From positions 124,001 to 188,000 of the forward strand of contig BTUU01000005.1 of assembly GCA_045863555.1 (NCBI GenBank): DNA of 64,000 nt. Reading direction: 5' to 3'. The translations under genes and the position numbers were made by a program. The notes under the pieces were generated by a model, which worked only from the letters and a program-made list of their open reading frames with translations, ran no database searches and was not told the DNA's origin. Shown one piece after another: positions 24,394 to 33,468 of this stretch (within the stretch, counting starts at the first letter, position 1; every line of letters starts with the position of its first letter). Source of the DNA: JACRLV01 sp045863555 (GTDB taxonomy: Bacteria > Planctomycetota > Phycisphaerae > UBA1845 > Fen-1342).

Positions 24394-26196
24394 TCACTTC
24401 ACCTGCCGCCCCGCCGCATCGACCACCGCCTTCAGCCAGTCGATCCCCCGCCCCTCGGCAACCATCGTCACCTTCTCGTCGCCGGCGATCCCCATGAATT
24501 CGTCATACGCCTTCTGAATGTCGTCACCCAGCGGCCACTCCGACTTCTCCGCCGTCGCCTGGCTTCGCAGCTCGTTCCAGCGCACGATGAACGCGTACAG
24601 CACCGGCAGCCGCGCCACGCGCACCCGCTGGCGCAGCGCCGCGTCCGCCTCGACCGCCTGCTCCGCCGCTCGAAGATGCCGGAGCCCTGCAGTCAGCGTG
24701 CCGAGCGACAGAAATTTCGCGTCCGGCGGCGAATAGCACCCCAGCGCGTCGCCCGCCCCGTCAACCGCGTCGTGGATAAGCGTCAGGTACGCGCGAATCT
24801 GCGGCGCTGCCGCTCCGTAGTAGCCGTCGACGAACTCGTTCACGAGCGCCTCAGGGTCCCGCGCCGGATCCCAGAGCAGCTTCGCCAGCACCCACGCGCG
24901 CAGCTCGGCCATCTCCGATCCCGTCGACTGATACGCGCCCTGCTCGAAGACCCCCTTCACACCATGCTCCACAAAGAAGCGGATGTTCGGCCCCAGCACC
25001 CGCAGATTCGGATGCGGGAGCACGTAATGCGCGAAGTTCGTCGTGTAATCCCACACGTAAAGCCGATCGCAGATCTTCGACCATCCAAGCAGGTCATCGC
25101 GAAACGCCCGGTTGCGGTCGTCCGAAAGCGGCTTGCTGAACGAACACTCGATGCTGCACAGCCGGACGATCACGTTCGGCCGCGGCCGTGTCTTCGCGGG
25201 CGGCTTGCGCGTGTACTGGTAGGCCAGCGTGTCGATCGCAACCTGCGGGAAGTCGTGCTCGATCTCCTCCGCAACGGCATTCACAAACCGAAGCAGCGAA
25301 CCCGACGGGCCGCCTTCCTCGCGGTCGATCGCGCTGCACGCCGCGCACTGACAGTTTCCGTGCCAGTCGTTCTGCGAAACCGACGCGATCGTCGCCACGG
25401 GATTCGCGCGCAGCCGCTCGATCAGATTCTTCACCAGCTCCCGCCGCATGGCCTCATTCGTCAGGCAGAGCTGGCCGCCCTCGACCTTCCGCTGTCCGCC
25501 GATTTCGCTGAACCACTCCGGGTGAGCCTGAAAGTACTTCTCCGGCGGAATCAGCCCGTAAAACGTGTGCACGAACCCCTCGTACACGTTCTTACCGCCG
25601 CGCCGCGCGTCGATCCGATCCGAGTGGCCGTTGCACCTGTTCCGCACCGCCCAGTCGCCGTCCAGCGCATCGAACCAGAACGACTCGCGATACTCCAGCC
25701 GAGGCACGACGCGCCGATCCAGTTCGCCGATCTTCAGCGTCGGTCGCCGCGGGATTGTGCTGACGCGCGACGTCCACCACCGACAGCCCACCTCGTCCTC
25801 CAGGAACGAATACACCGCATAGAGCGTGCCCCGCGGCCGACCACCCGCGATAATCAGATCCGGGCCGACCCGGCGCAGCACGAACCCTTCGCCGCCGAGC
25901 CCCTCAACTGAAAAACCGGCGTCCGCGAGCTTCGCCGCGTCCGGCCCCACGAGCAGACGGCCGCCCTCCGGACTCCCGGCAGCCGAAACATTGAATTCCG
26001 CCCCGGTGACCTGCTTCAGGAACGCGGCCAGTTCCGCCGCCGCGTGCTGCTCCGGCTCAGTCGCGCCGGCCGCGACAACGACGTCCACGCGGCTTGCCCC
26101 GTCCGTTGCGATGATCAGTGAATCGGCGACCGCGGATCGATGGTGATTGGTGCATAGAACGGCGATCGCGAGGATCGCCACGGCGTGCTTCAGCAT
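24394..26196 (-). CDS. Secreted DUF4838 domain protein
   Basis: A 600-residue exported protein with a signal peptide at 1-24 (cleavage near SAVADS). Residues 25-130 resemble the N-terminal alpha/beta domain seen before GH20/GH67-type barrels. The rest matches the DUF4838 pattern common in Planctomycetota and Bacteroidota: DEVGCRWW near 135, a WFSEIGG-containing segment, SQNDWHGNCQCAAC near 270, and a YQYTRKPP segment near 320. These features suggest a TIM-barrel glycosidase-like fold, but catalytic residues are not assigned for the family. It lies 63 bp downstream of a Gfo/Idh-type oxidoreductase on the same strand, a common pairing in glycan catabolism. Confidence 0.88.
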   Translation of the reverse strand: MLKHAVAILAIAVLCTNHHRSAVADSLIIATDGASRVDVVVAAGATEPEQHAAAELAAFLKQVTGAEFNVSAAGSPEGGRLLVGPDAAKLADAGFSVEGLGGEGFVLRRVGPDLIIAGGRPRGTLYAVYSFLEDEVGCRWWTSRVSTIPRRPTLKIGELDRRVVPRLEYRESFWFDALDGDWAVRNRCNGHSDRIDARRGGKNVYEGFVHTFYGLIPPEKYFQAHPEWFSEIGGQRKVEGGQLCLTNEAMRRELVKNLIERLRANPVATIASVSQNDWHGNCQCAACSAIDREEGGPSGSLLRFVNAVAEEIEHDFPQVAIDTLAYQYTRKPPAKTRPRPNVIVRLCSIECSFSKPLSDDRNRAFRDDLLGWSKICDRLYVWDYTTNFAHYVLPHPNLRVLGPNIRFFVEHGVKGVFEQGAYQSTGSEMAELRAWVLAKLLWDPARDPEALVNEFVDGYYGAAAPQIRAYLTLIHDAVDGAGDALGCYSPPDAKFLSLGTLTAGLRHLRAAEQAVEADAALRQRVRVARLPVLYAFIVRWNELRSQATAEKSEWPLGDDIQKAYDEFMGIAGDEKVTMVAEGRGIDWLKAVVDAAGRQVK

Positions 26197-26259
26197 GGCG
26201 CGTCTCCAACAGCTTGTTGCAGTGATCGGTTCCGATCCGCGCGTCGGCCCGCCGCGCCC

Positions 26260-27555
26260 CTACAGCTCCCACCCCTTCCGATACTCATGGCGGATGTAAC
26301 GGTCAGCCTCCGGACAGCCAGCCGCCCGCAGCTCTTTCGCATTCCAATCGAGCTTTCGACCCACGCGGTACGACACCACGCCCAGCAGCACCGCCTCCGT
26401 CAGTACGCCCGCGTAGTCGAAATTGCACGTCGTCGCGGAGCCCGCCTTGCATGCAGCGATCCACTCGGCGTGATGCCCGATCGACTCCGGAATCGACTTC
26501 TCCGGCGGCGTGAAGTCTGTCGCCTGGTTGTCGCGCAGCAGCAGGTGCCGGCCGTAGTCCGCGATGACCAGGCCCTCCTCGCCCACAAACAGCGTCCCAT
26601 CACCCCATTCGAGCGCCGCCCCTTCCTTCGTCTTCAGCGCCGCCAGCCGCTCCGGCCGTTTTCCGCCGTCATACCAGGTCACGGTCACCGGCGGCCGGCC
26701 TCCCTCCTCGGGAAACTCGTAACGAACGATCAGCCACGCCGGCGCACCGACCGCATCGACCGGCGGCCCCTCGGCCTGGATGGTCCGTGGATGCTTCAGA
26801 TCCAGCGCCCAGAACGGCAGATCGAGATGATGGCACGCCATGTCCCCCAGCGTGCCCGCCCCATACGACCAGAACCGTCGCCACTCCGCCGGGTGAATTC
26901 CGTCACAAAACGCGTGCTCCGCCGCCGGGCCGAGCCATAGATTCCAGTCGAGATGCGCCGGCGCGGGCTTCGCCTCTCCGTACCGCCCGCCGCTCCACGC
27001 CCGCTCACACCACACATGCACCTCGCGAATCCTGCCGATCGCACCGCTGCGAACCAGCTCAACCACCCGGCGATAATTCCCGCCGGCGTGGATCTGGATC
27101 CCCATCTGCGTGACGAGCTTCTTCTCCGCCGCGAGCCGCGACAGCGTCCGCACTTCTTCGACGCTGTGCGCCAGCGGCTTCTCGCAATAGACGTGCTTGC
27201 CGCGCCGCAGCGCCATCGCCGCGGCCGGCCGGTGGATGTGATCCGGCGCGGCCACCAGCACCGCGTCAAAATCGATCGACGCGCTCAGCATCTCCCGGAA
27301 GTCGCGAAACCGCCGCGCCTCGCGATGAGCTGCCGCCGCCTTGTCGAGGTAGTTCGAATCCACGTCACAGAGCGCGACGACCTGCTCGCCGGCGATCTGC
27401 CGCAGATTCCAATCCGCCTGGTTCCCCGTCCCGACCACAGCGATGCGGAGTTTCTCCGCGCTGCGCCCGCGTGCGATCCCTGGAAATCCGGCCGCCGCCG
27501 CGGCCAGCACCCCGCCCTTCACGAAATCCCGCCGCGAGATCGCCCGCCGTGACAT
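26260..27555 (-). CDS. Gfo/Idh/MocA-family oxidoreductase with Tat signal
   Basis: A 431-residue NAD(P)-dependent oxidoreductase, likely acting on a sugar or its derivative. A twin-arginine leader (SRRDFVKGG then a hydrophobic stretch ending IARG) predicts export of the folded enzyme. The Rossmann fold begins with RIAVVGTGNQ at about 37, and the conserved EKPL lysine, expected to be catalytic, is near residue 133. The C-terminal GFO_IDH_MocA_C part continues to the end, with a DMACHHLDLPFW segment. It is followed by the DUF4838 gene, so both may process the same exported substrate. Confidence 0.93.
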   Translation of the reverse strand: MSRRAISRRDFVKGGVLAAAAAGFPGIARGRSAEKLRIAVVGTGNQADWNLRQIAGEQVVALCDVDSNYLDKAAAAHREARRFRDFREMLSASIDFDAVLVAAPDHIHRPAAAMALRRGKHVYCEKPLAHSVEEVRTLSRLAAEKKLVTQMGIQIHAGGNYRRVVELVRSGAIGRIREVHVWCERAWSGGRYGEAKPAPAHLDWNLWLGPAAEHAFCDGIHPAEWRRFWSYGAGTLGDMACHHLDLPFWALDLKHPRTIQAEGPPVDAVGAPAWLIVRYEFPEEGGRPPVTVTWYDGGKRPERLAALKTKEGAALEWGDGTLFVGEEGLVIADYGRHLLLRDNQATDFTPPEKSIPESIGHHAEWIAACKAGSATTCNFDYAGVLTEAVLLGVVSYRVGRKLDWNAKELRAAGCPEADRYIRHEYRKGWEL

Positions 27556-27639
27556 GCGCTGACCTCCGATGTGCCGTACCGCCAGTGTAGCGGCATTCCG
27601 CGGCGGATTCCGCGGCGCCGCGATGGCGCGCCCCCGCCC

Positions 27640-30600
27640 TCACCTCTCCCAATCCAGCCCCATCGGCTGCAGTTCGGTCCGCAGCCGGCCCAGATCCCAG
27701 ACCAGCACGCCCCGCTCGCTCGAAACTGCGAGCGTCTCGCCGTCCGTGCTGAAGCTCATCCACCCCAGCAGCGCCTGCCCCGGATTCGGCAGTTCCGCGA
27801 TCGGCTCCCCGGACTCCAGACTCGTCAGCACGAGGTCATATCCCGTTCGTGTCAGCGCCGCCCGCGTCCACCCATCGGCCCGCGAAAACGCACATCCCCC
27901 GACCACCGCCGCCTGGGGGCTCCGCGGAATCCGCCGCTCAATCGCCCAGTCTTCGGACCGGTAAACGGTGTACTCCTCGCGTACGCTGACGACCATCCGC
28001 CCGTCCTCTGCAAACGCCCCGTGCACCTGGTGATCTGCAATCTCGAGCACCTTCGCACCCGTCGCGAGGTCGTACACCCGCGCCGGATCCCCGCGCCACG
28101 TCCCCGCCAGCATCCACCGCCCCTCCGCGCTGATCGACGGCGTCCCGTGCATGCCCGGATGCAGCGGAAACCTGCGAATCACAGAGCGCTTTCCGACATC
28201 GAAGCACACGAGCGCCTCGCGCGTCCGCGCCGCCAGGAACCGGCCGCCGGGTGACACTCCCACGCTGATGATCTGCTCCAGCGGCCACAGCAGCTCTCCT
28301 TCGCCCGCCGCCAGCCCGCCGTCACCGACGCGGACCTCCCAGCGCCAGACTCCCCGCTCATCGAACGCAATCACGCGCGCATCGTCGAGCGCCCGCACGT
28401 TTCCCATCCACGCCGCGCGAAGTTGCCGCGGCAGCGCCCGCTTTCCGCCGGCCCGATCCCACAGCCACAATCCGCCCGCTCCCGACGCGAGCACCCCGCG
28501 CCCGCCCGCCACCAGCGCACACGAGTTGATCGCCCGCTCGCCGTCCGCCGTCAGCGTCTCCAGCCCCACCGGCTCCTCGTACGTCAGAAACGAGAACCGC
28601 TGCGGCCGGCGAAACACCGCGATTCGCTCGCGCACCTCGCTGACCATCCAGCCTTCGAGCGGATCGAGCAGCGGCCGGCCGGTCGCCGGATCCCAGAACC
28701 GCGCGATGTTGTCCCACCCCCAGGAAACGAGAAACCGCCCGGCCGGGTCGAAGTAGGCCTCGACTGCCTCGCTCTGGTGAGTGAGGAAGCTCGCGTACGG
28801 CCCGGCTCCCCCGCGCCCCGCCGCCGGCTTCGAAGCGGCCGCTGCATCGGTCTCGTCTCCCGGAACCACGCGCAGTTCACCCGTCACATCGTCGCGCTCA
28901 AAACGCCACAGGTACACCCGCCCATCATCCGCCGGCGCCGCCAGCCGCCAGCCATCCGGGCTCCACGCCGGTCCCCGGATCGCCCGCGGAGAGTCGAGCG
29001 TATGCAGGAGCCGGCCGCCGTCGAGGTCGTAGAGCTCCAGGTACGGCTCGTACAGGCTCGACACGGCCACGACACGCGGCCAACGCACGCCCGAACTGTT
29101 CAACGCGCCTCCGTCTCCCATCGGGCGAATCCCGGGTTGAATCGCCAGTCGATACGGATCGCCGTGAATCGGAAACGTCGTCCGAATCCGAAACCCGTCG
29201 CCCGCCCCCGCGCGCTCGCGCTCGCGCGCCCCCGCGCCCGCTCGCTCGAACACACGCACCACCCGATCGGCCCCGACCACCGCCAGCGTCCGGCCGTCCT
29301 CCGAGAACGCGTACGATCTCACGCCGACGTCGGGCCCGAGCACGATCGCCCGCGTTCCGCGCCCCCCGTCCGTGTCCCAGAGGATGAACGTGACCTGTGC
29401 ATCGCCCGCCTCGTGATACTTGACTCCTACGTATCGCCCGTCCGGGCTGAAAATGGCCAGCCACGCGGGCACCTGCGGCCCGGCGAGATCGGCCAGCACG
29501 CGCCCGTCCGCCGCGGCCCGCACCCGGACGCGCCCGTCATTGCCAAATTCGGCAAAACGATCGAGCACCGCCAACCCGGCCGCACTCGCCCGTTGCTCGA
29601 CGTCGTAGTCATGCAGCAGCCGCAGGTCCGTCAGACCTAGCGCCGCAATGACCTCGCTCCGCAGCTCGAAATCGGATTCGTGCTGCAACGGCCGCACCGC
29701 CGCAGCCTGCGCCACCACCGCGAGCGTCTCGAACCGCCGCCCGATGCGATTGCTCACCCGCGTAGCCCGCGCCTGCGCGAGATACGAGTCATAGAGCCGC
29801 TCCGTCGCCTCGCGCGATCGCTCCTCCGCGCTCGCCCGCGCCGCGCTCGCCTCGCGGTAGAGCGACCACGCGACCATCGCAAACGCCAGCACGAGCCCCA
29901 CGAACGCCGCAGCCACGCCGAGCGCGAGCCGGTGCCGCCAGAGATGCTTGCGCAGCACATACCAGCCGCTGTCCCGGCGGGCTTCGATCGGCTCTCCTGC
30001 AAGGTAGCGCCGCAGGTCCGCCGCCAGCTCCCCCGCAGACTGATAGCGCCGATTCGGTTCCTTTTGCAGGCACATCAGGACGATCGTCTCGACATCGTCC
30101 GAGAGATCCCGGCGCAGCGTCCGCGGCCGAAGCGGCGGCGTGTGCCGGATCGCCTCCAGCACTTCCGACGCCCGACCGGTGACCGCGTAGGGAAACCGGT
30201 CGGTGAGAATCTGGAACAGCAGCACGCCCAGCGAATACACGTCGGTTCGCACGTCGATCCCGTCGCTCTCGCCCGCGGCCTGCTCAGGACTCGCCCACGG
30301 CACCGAGCCTACGAACTGCCCGGTCCGGGTCGCGCTCCGGTCGTCGGGATCGTCCGCCAGCTTCGACAGTCCGAAATCGAGCACGTGCGGCACGCCGCCC
30401 TCGTCCACGCGCACGTTGCCGGGCTTCAGGTCGCGATGGATGATCCCGCGCTGGTGCGCCGCCTGGATCGCATCGCACACCGTCGCCATCAGCCGCAGCA
30501 TCGCCGGCACGTCCAGCGGGTGCTCGCTCCGCCCAGACGACCGTGCTCCGCGCCGCACGAACACGTCCAGCGGCAGGCCCGCGATGTAGTCCATCACGTA

Positions 30601-31053
30601 GAAGTACCCGCCGCCCGGCAGCGCCCCGCTATGGTGAATGGACACGATATTCGGATGCCGCAGCCGACCGAGCACCCGCACCTCACGCTCGAACCGCGCC
30701 CGCTCTCCCGCCGACGCCAGCGGACCCGCGAGCATCAGCTTGATCGCCACGCGCCGGCCCGTCGACTGCTGCACCGCCTCGTACACGACGCCCTGCCCGC
30801 CGCGTGAGATCTCCCGCTCGATCGTGTACCCGGGAACCGCGTCCGGGTCCGCGTGCAGCGGCAGACCCGGCGCCCGAACGCCGCCCGGCGCCGTCGTATC
30901 CAGCCCATGCACCGCTGTCGGTAGTTCCTGCACCTGCCGCAGCGCCGCCGCGATCATGCGCGCGTGATCCGCCCCCGCGGTCCCGCCGCCCGCGGCCGAC
31001 CCCCTCGCCGAGTCCTCCTGCGACTCACGTCCGTGCGACGATTCCGGAGCCAT
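27640..31053 (-). CDS. Membrane Ser/Thr protein kinase with WD40 sensor domain
   Basis: A 1137-residue PknB-type kinase. The ATG at 31053, preceded by GGAGGG, is far better than the upstream in-frame starts. Kinase domain at about 75-345: glycine loop SRGGQGVVYEA, lysine K105 in VAIKL, HRDLKPGNV with D208, DFG with D226 and PWASPEQ. A membrane helix at about 380-400 (ALGVAAAFVGLVLAFAMVAW) separates it from a C-terminal part of some 700 residues made of degenerate WD40-like beta-propeller repeats (FSPDGRYVG, WSPDGWRLA, ISAEGRWMLAG and similar). It lies 213 bp downstream of an ECF sigma factor gene on the same strand. In known ECF-kinase pairs the kinase activates the sigma factor by phosphorylation; that is inferred here. 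Confidence 0.94.
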   Translation of the reverse strand: MAPESSHGRESQEDSARGSAAGGGTAGADHARMIAAALRQVQELPTAVHGLDTTAPGGVRAPGLPLHADPDAVPGYTIEREISRGGQGVVYEAVQQSTGRRVAIKLMLAGPLASAGERARFEREVRVLGRLRHPNIVSIHHSGALPGGGYFYVMDYIAGLPLDVFVRRGARSSGRSEHPLDVPAMLRLMATVCDAIQAAHQRGIIHRDLKPGNVRVDEGGVPHVLDFGLSKLADDPDDRSATRTGQFVGSVPWASPEQAAGESDGIDVRTDVYSLGVLLFQILTDRFPYAVTGRASEVLEAIRHTPPLRPRTLRRDLSDDVETIVLMCLQKEPNRRYQSAGELAADLRRYLAGEPIEARRDSGWYVLRKHLWRHRLALGVAAAFVGLVLAFAMVAWSLYREASAARASAEERSREATERLYDSYLAQARATRVSNRIGRRFETLAVVAQAAAVRPLQHESDFELRSEVIAALGLTDLRLLHDYDVEQRASAAGLAVLDRFAEFGNDGRVRVRAAADGRVLADLAGPQVPAWLAIFSPDGRYVGVKYHEAGDAQVTFILWDTDGGRGTRAIVLGPDVGVRSYAFSEDGRTLAVVGADRVVRVFERAGAGARERERAGAGDGFRIRTTFPIHGDPYRLAIQPGIRPMGDGGALNSSGVRWPRVVAVSSLYEPYLELYDLDGGRLLHTLDSPRAIRGPAWSPDGWRLAAPADDGRVYLWRFERDDVTGELRVVPGDETDAAAASKPAAGRGGAGPYASFLTHQSEAVEAYFDPAGRFLVSWGWDNIARFWDPATGRPLLDPLEGWMVSEVRERIAVFRRPQRFSFLTYEEPVGLETLTADGERAINSCALVAGGRGVLASGAGGLWLWDRAGGKRALPRQLRAAWMGNVRALDDARVIAFDERGVWRWEVRVGDGGLAAGEGELLWPLEQIISVGVSPGGRFLAARTREALVCFDVGKRSVIRRFPLHPGMHGTPSISAEGRWMLAGTWRGDPARVYDLATGAKVLEIADHQVHGAFAEDGRMVVSVREEYTVYRSEDWAIERRIPRSPQAAVVGGCAFSRADGWTRAALTRTGYDLVLTSLESGEPIAELPNPGQALLGWMSFSTDGETLAVSSERGVLVWDLGRLRTELQPMGLDWER

Positions 31054-31266
31054 CGACCCTCCAGTTGACGCGGGCGCGTGATTCGCGAGAATTCGAACAC
31101 CTGATCGGCCTCGCGGGACTGCCGTTTGGCATACCGGTACCTGCGAGGCTGCCAGCGGCTGGTTTCCCGATCGGGCATTTCGGGGCCGGCCGCTGGACAC
31201 TATCGATCACAACTCCGGCCGACACGCCCACTCTTCACAGGCCGACTCTCATCTTCACTCCTCGTG

Positions 31267-31926
31267 CTACCCCGCATCCGTGAAGAAATTCGTCTCGGCC
31301 CCCAGGTGCACGCGAATCAGGTCGTGCGCCCGGGCCCGCAACATGTGCACCGCGCCCGCCGAACGCCCCATCGCCGCCGCGACCGACTCGATGTCGCGCC
31401 CTTCGAGATCGTAGAGCCGCACCACTTTCGCATAATCGAAAGGAAGGTGCTCCAGCGCCCGCTCAATGTGCCCGCGCAGCTCCACACCGGCCGCCTGCCG
31501 GCTCGGCGTCGCCGACGTCGCGCCGAGCATCTCGACCAGCGCAACGTACGAATCTTCCCCCACCGCCGCAGTCACCCGCCGCCCCGGGTTCGGTCGTTTC
31601 TGCCGTTCGAAGTGCCGCATTGCATCCCGCATGTTCCGGTCAGCGATCCGCCGCAGCCATGTAATAAACCCCGCCGGCGTCCGCGCTTCCAGCCCGCGGA
31701 TCTGAAGGAACGCCTCCAGGTACGTCACCTGCATCACGTCGTCCGCATCAACCAGCGAGCGCCACTTGGCGCCGATCTGCCCGTCGATTTCCCGCCAGAC
31801 CTGCGGCCCATACCCCTCCAGCAGCGCGCGAAGCGCTGGCAGGTCGCCCCCGGCCGCCCGTTCGAGCAGCAGCGCATCGTTCTCCGATTCAGCCAACGGT
31901 CGCGTCCCTTCTTGCCCGGCAGCCAC
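31267..31926 (-). CDS. ECF-type RNA polymerase sigma factor
   Basis: A sigma factor of about 219 residues. Region 2 contains DADDVMQVTYLEAFLQ (near 70-85), and region 4 contains the helix-turn-helix DIESVAAAMGRSAGAVHMLRAR near 180-200. The start is unclear. The GTG at 31926 is used here, but a TTG at 31896 has a good AAGGGA site 8 nt upstream and may be real. The longer frame to 32136 is rejected because it runs into the divergent gene. No anti-sigma factor is adjacent; the WD40 kinase gene follows, as in kinase-controlled ECF groups. It is divergent from the VgrG island, with 126 bp between the start codons. Confidence 0.9.
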   Translation of the reverse strand: MAAGQEGTRPLAESENDALLLERAAGGDLPALRALLEGYGPQVWREIDGQIGAKWRSLVDADDVMQVTYLEAFLQIRGLEARTPAGFITWLRRIADRNMRDAMRHFERQKRPNPGRRVTAAVGEDSYVALVEMLGATSATPSRQAAGVELRGHIERALEHLPFDYAKVVRLYDLEGRDIESVAAAMGRSAGAVHMLRARAHDLIRVHLGAETNFFTDAG

Positions 31927-32052
31927 GAGTGTACCACCCCGCCGCCCGCGAAAAAACGCGCTCCCCGCGTGAAGCCGCACGCCAAAACGTCGCCTCCGGG
32001 CCGGAAAACGAGCACAACCGGCTCGCCAACGGGGGCTGCGGACGGCCGACTG

Positions 32053-33468
32053 ATGCGTATCACCCGCGACGACCACCAGAATTGCGCCTGCCGCCGCCTT
32101 TCCGGCGCGATCATCGCCGCCCGCGACGAAGTGCACCCCTCATGCACCAATCGGGTCGCGACCGCTTCCCGCGCCGACACCACCCACTGGCTCCAGCGGC
32201 TCAGCGGCCGATGCACGCCCGCCGCTCGAAAGGTTGCCGCCCTGCCGGGCCGCACCCACGCACGGTCGATCGAAGAACTCGTCGCCGCCGGACAGCTCGT
32301 CCTCCTCCACGGCCGGCCGTCGCGGCCGCAAATGGGGGTCCAGCCGCGTCGGGTGGCTGCCCCGCCGGAAGAACTCACGAATCCGCTGCTGACGCGCTGC
32401 TGGATCGCCTTTCAGGTCATTCACCACACCACCGGCCAGCCGATCCCGGGCGTCCGCCTGAGCGTGCGGACGCCCGGCGGCGCGGCCCACGAATATGAAA
32501 CGGATTTGCGCGGACTGGTGGAGATTGACGAAATTCGTCCCGGCACGTGCGACGTCTGGTCGCCGCTCCTTCAGCCCCGCCTGGCCCGCACCGTTGCGTT
32601 CGTCGACCTGGCGCCGGCTGCGGGTCCGCGGGCCGGCCGATCGGCCTCGGCATCGGGTTCGTACAGTTGGCTCGCCCACGTGGACGAGCACAAGGTGCGA
32701 ACGGGCGAGACTCTTGCGAGCATCGCCGCCTCGGCGGGCATGCGCTGGCAGGATCTGGCCCTGTTCAACTGGGGCACTGCCAACCCGGACGAGATCAACC
32801 GCCACCTCGCCGATGACGTGGGCTGCACGCTAAAGACCCCCGACGGCTTCAACTACGTCTTCACCAGCGAAGACGAGCCGGGCATCGTGTCCATTCCGCG
32901 ACCCTGGGCTGTGACGGGCCTCGCGACAGAACAGACCCACGTGATTCGCGTGAAGCTCGCCGCCGGCGTGCGCCTCGTGCTCGAAAACCAGGATGGTCTT
33001 CGGATTCCGGAGGCGGAATACCGGGCGACGCTCGCCGACGGATCGGTCAGGCAGGGTCGGCTCGGGAGATCGGGCATCGCCCGGATCGCCGATCCGCCGC
33101 CCGGCAGGCTGGAGATCGTCTACCCCGACCTCGACGATATCGAAGCCAAGTCGCTCGCCGCCTGCGCGCGGAAAGCCATGGACGACCGCGACCTCTCGGA
33201 AGTCTTCCGCGTCCTCAAGCACAGCCGCGAGATGATCCACGACGTCGTCGCGATGTACGACCGATACTACAACGACTACACCGGCCGCGGTCTGCTGGCC
33301 GACATCGACCAGGAAGCGGCCGAGCCCGACGATCGCGCACCGATCGAGGCCCTGCTGCGAATCGCGGCCCTGCGCCCCGAGCCCGGCGACTCGACCGCGA
33401 TCGTTTCGAGCCCTGAATCCCAGGCCCCGAACCCCGGAATCTCACCCCATTCGCCGGAGACCGCCTGA
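32053..33468 (+). CDS. LysM/TTR-like protein of VgrG island (probable adaptor or structural cargo)
   Basis: A 471-residue protein without signal peptide. Residues 1-100 are basic and unrecognised. Residues 117-170 (CWIAFQV, then GQPIPGVRLSV) and 295-360 (ENQDGLRIPEAEY, DGSVRQGRL, IVYPDLDD) are two beta-sandwich-like segments that resemble each other and the C-terminal extension of the VgrG in this island. Between them, residues 211-258 are LysM-like (HKVRTGETLASIAASAGM). A helical tail follows. The stop overlaps the start of the next gene as TGATG. TTR-like domains on VgrG are known to hold effectors, so this may be an adaptor linking the toxin-like protein to VgrG. The start is the first ATG clear of the divergent promoter region and could be wrong. 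Confidence 0.7.
   Translation: MRITRDDHQNCACRRLSGAIIAARDEVHPSCTNRVATASRADTTHWLQRLSGRCTPAARKVAALPGRTHARSIEELVAAGQLVLLHGRPSRPQMGVQPRRVAAPPEELTNPLLTRCWIAFQVIHHTTGQPIPGVRLSVRTPGGAAHEYETDLRGLVEIDEIRPGTCDVWSPLLQPRLARTVAFVDLAPAAGPRAGRSASASGSYSWLAHVDEHKVRTGETLASIAASAGMRWQDLALFNWGTANPDEINRHLADDVGCTLKTPDGFNYVFTSEDEPGIVSIPRPWAVTGLATEQTHVIRVKLAAGVRLVLENQDGLRIPEAEYRATLADGSVRQGRLGRSGIARIADPPPGRLEIVYPDLDDIEAKSLAACARKAMDDRDLSEVFRVLKHSREMIHDVVAMYDRYYNDYTGRGLLADIDQEAAEPDDRAPIEALLRIAALRPEPGDSTAIVSSPESQAPNPGISPHSPETA

Noticed and set aside
31927..32136. N-terminal extension of the sigma factor to 32136
   Set aside because: It is Arg/Gly-rich, lacks sigma features and would overlap the divergent island gene.
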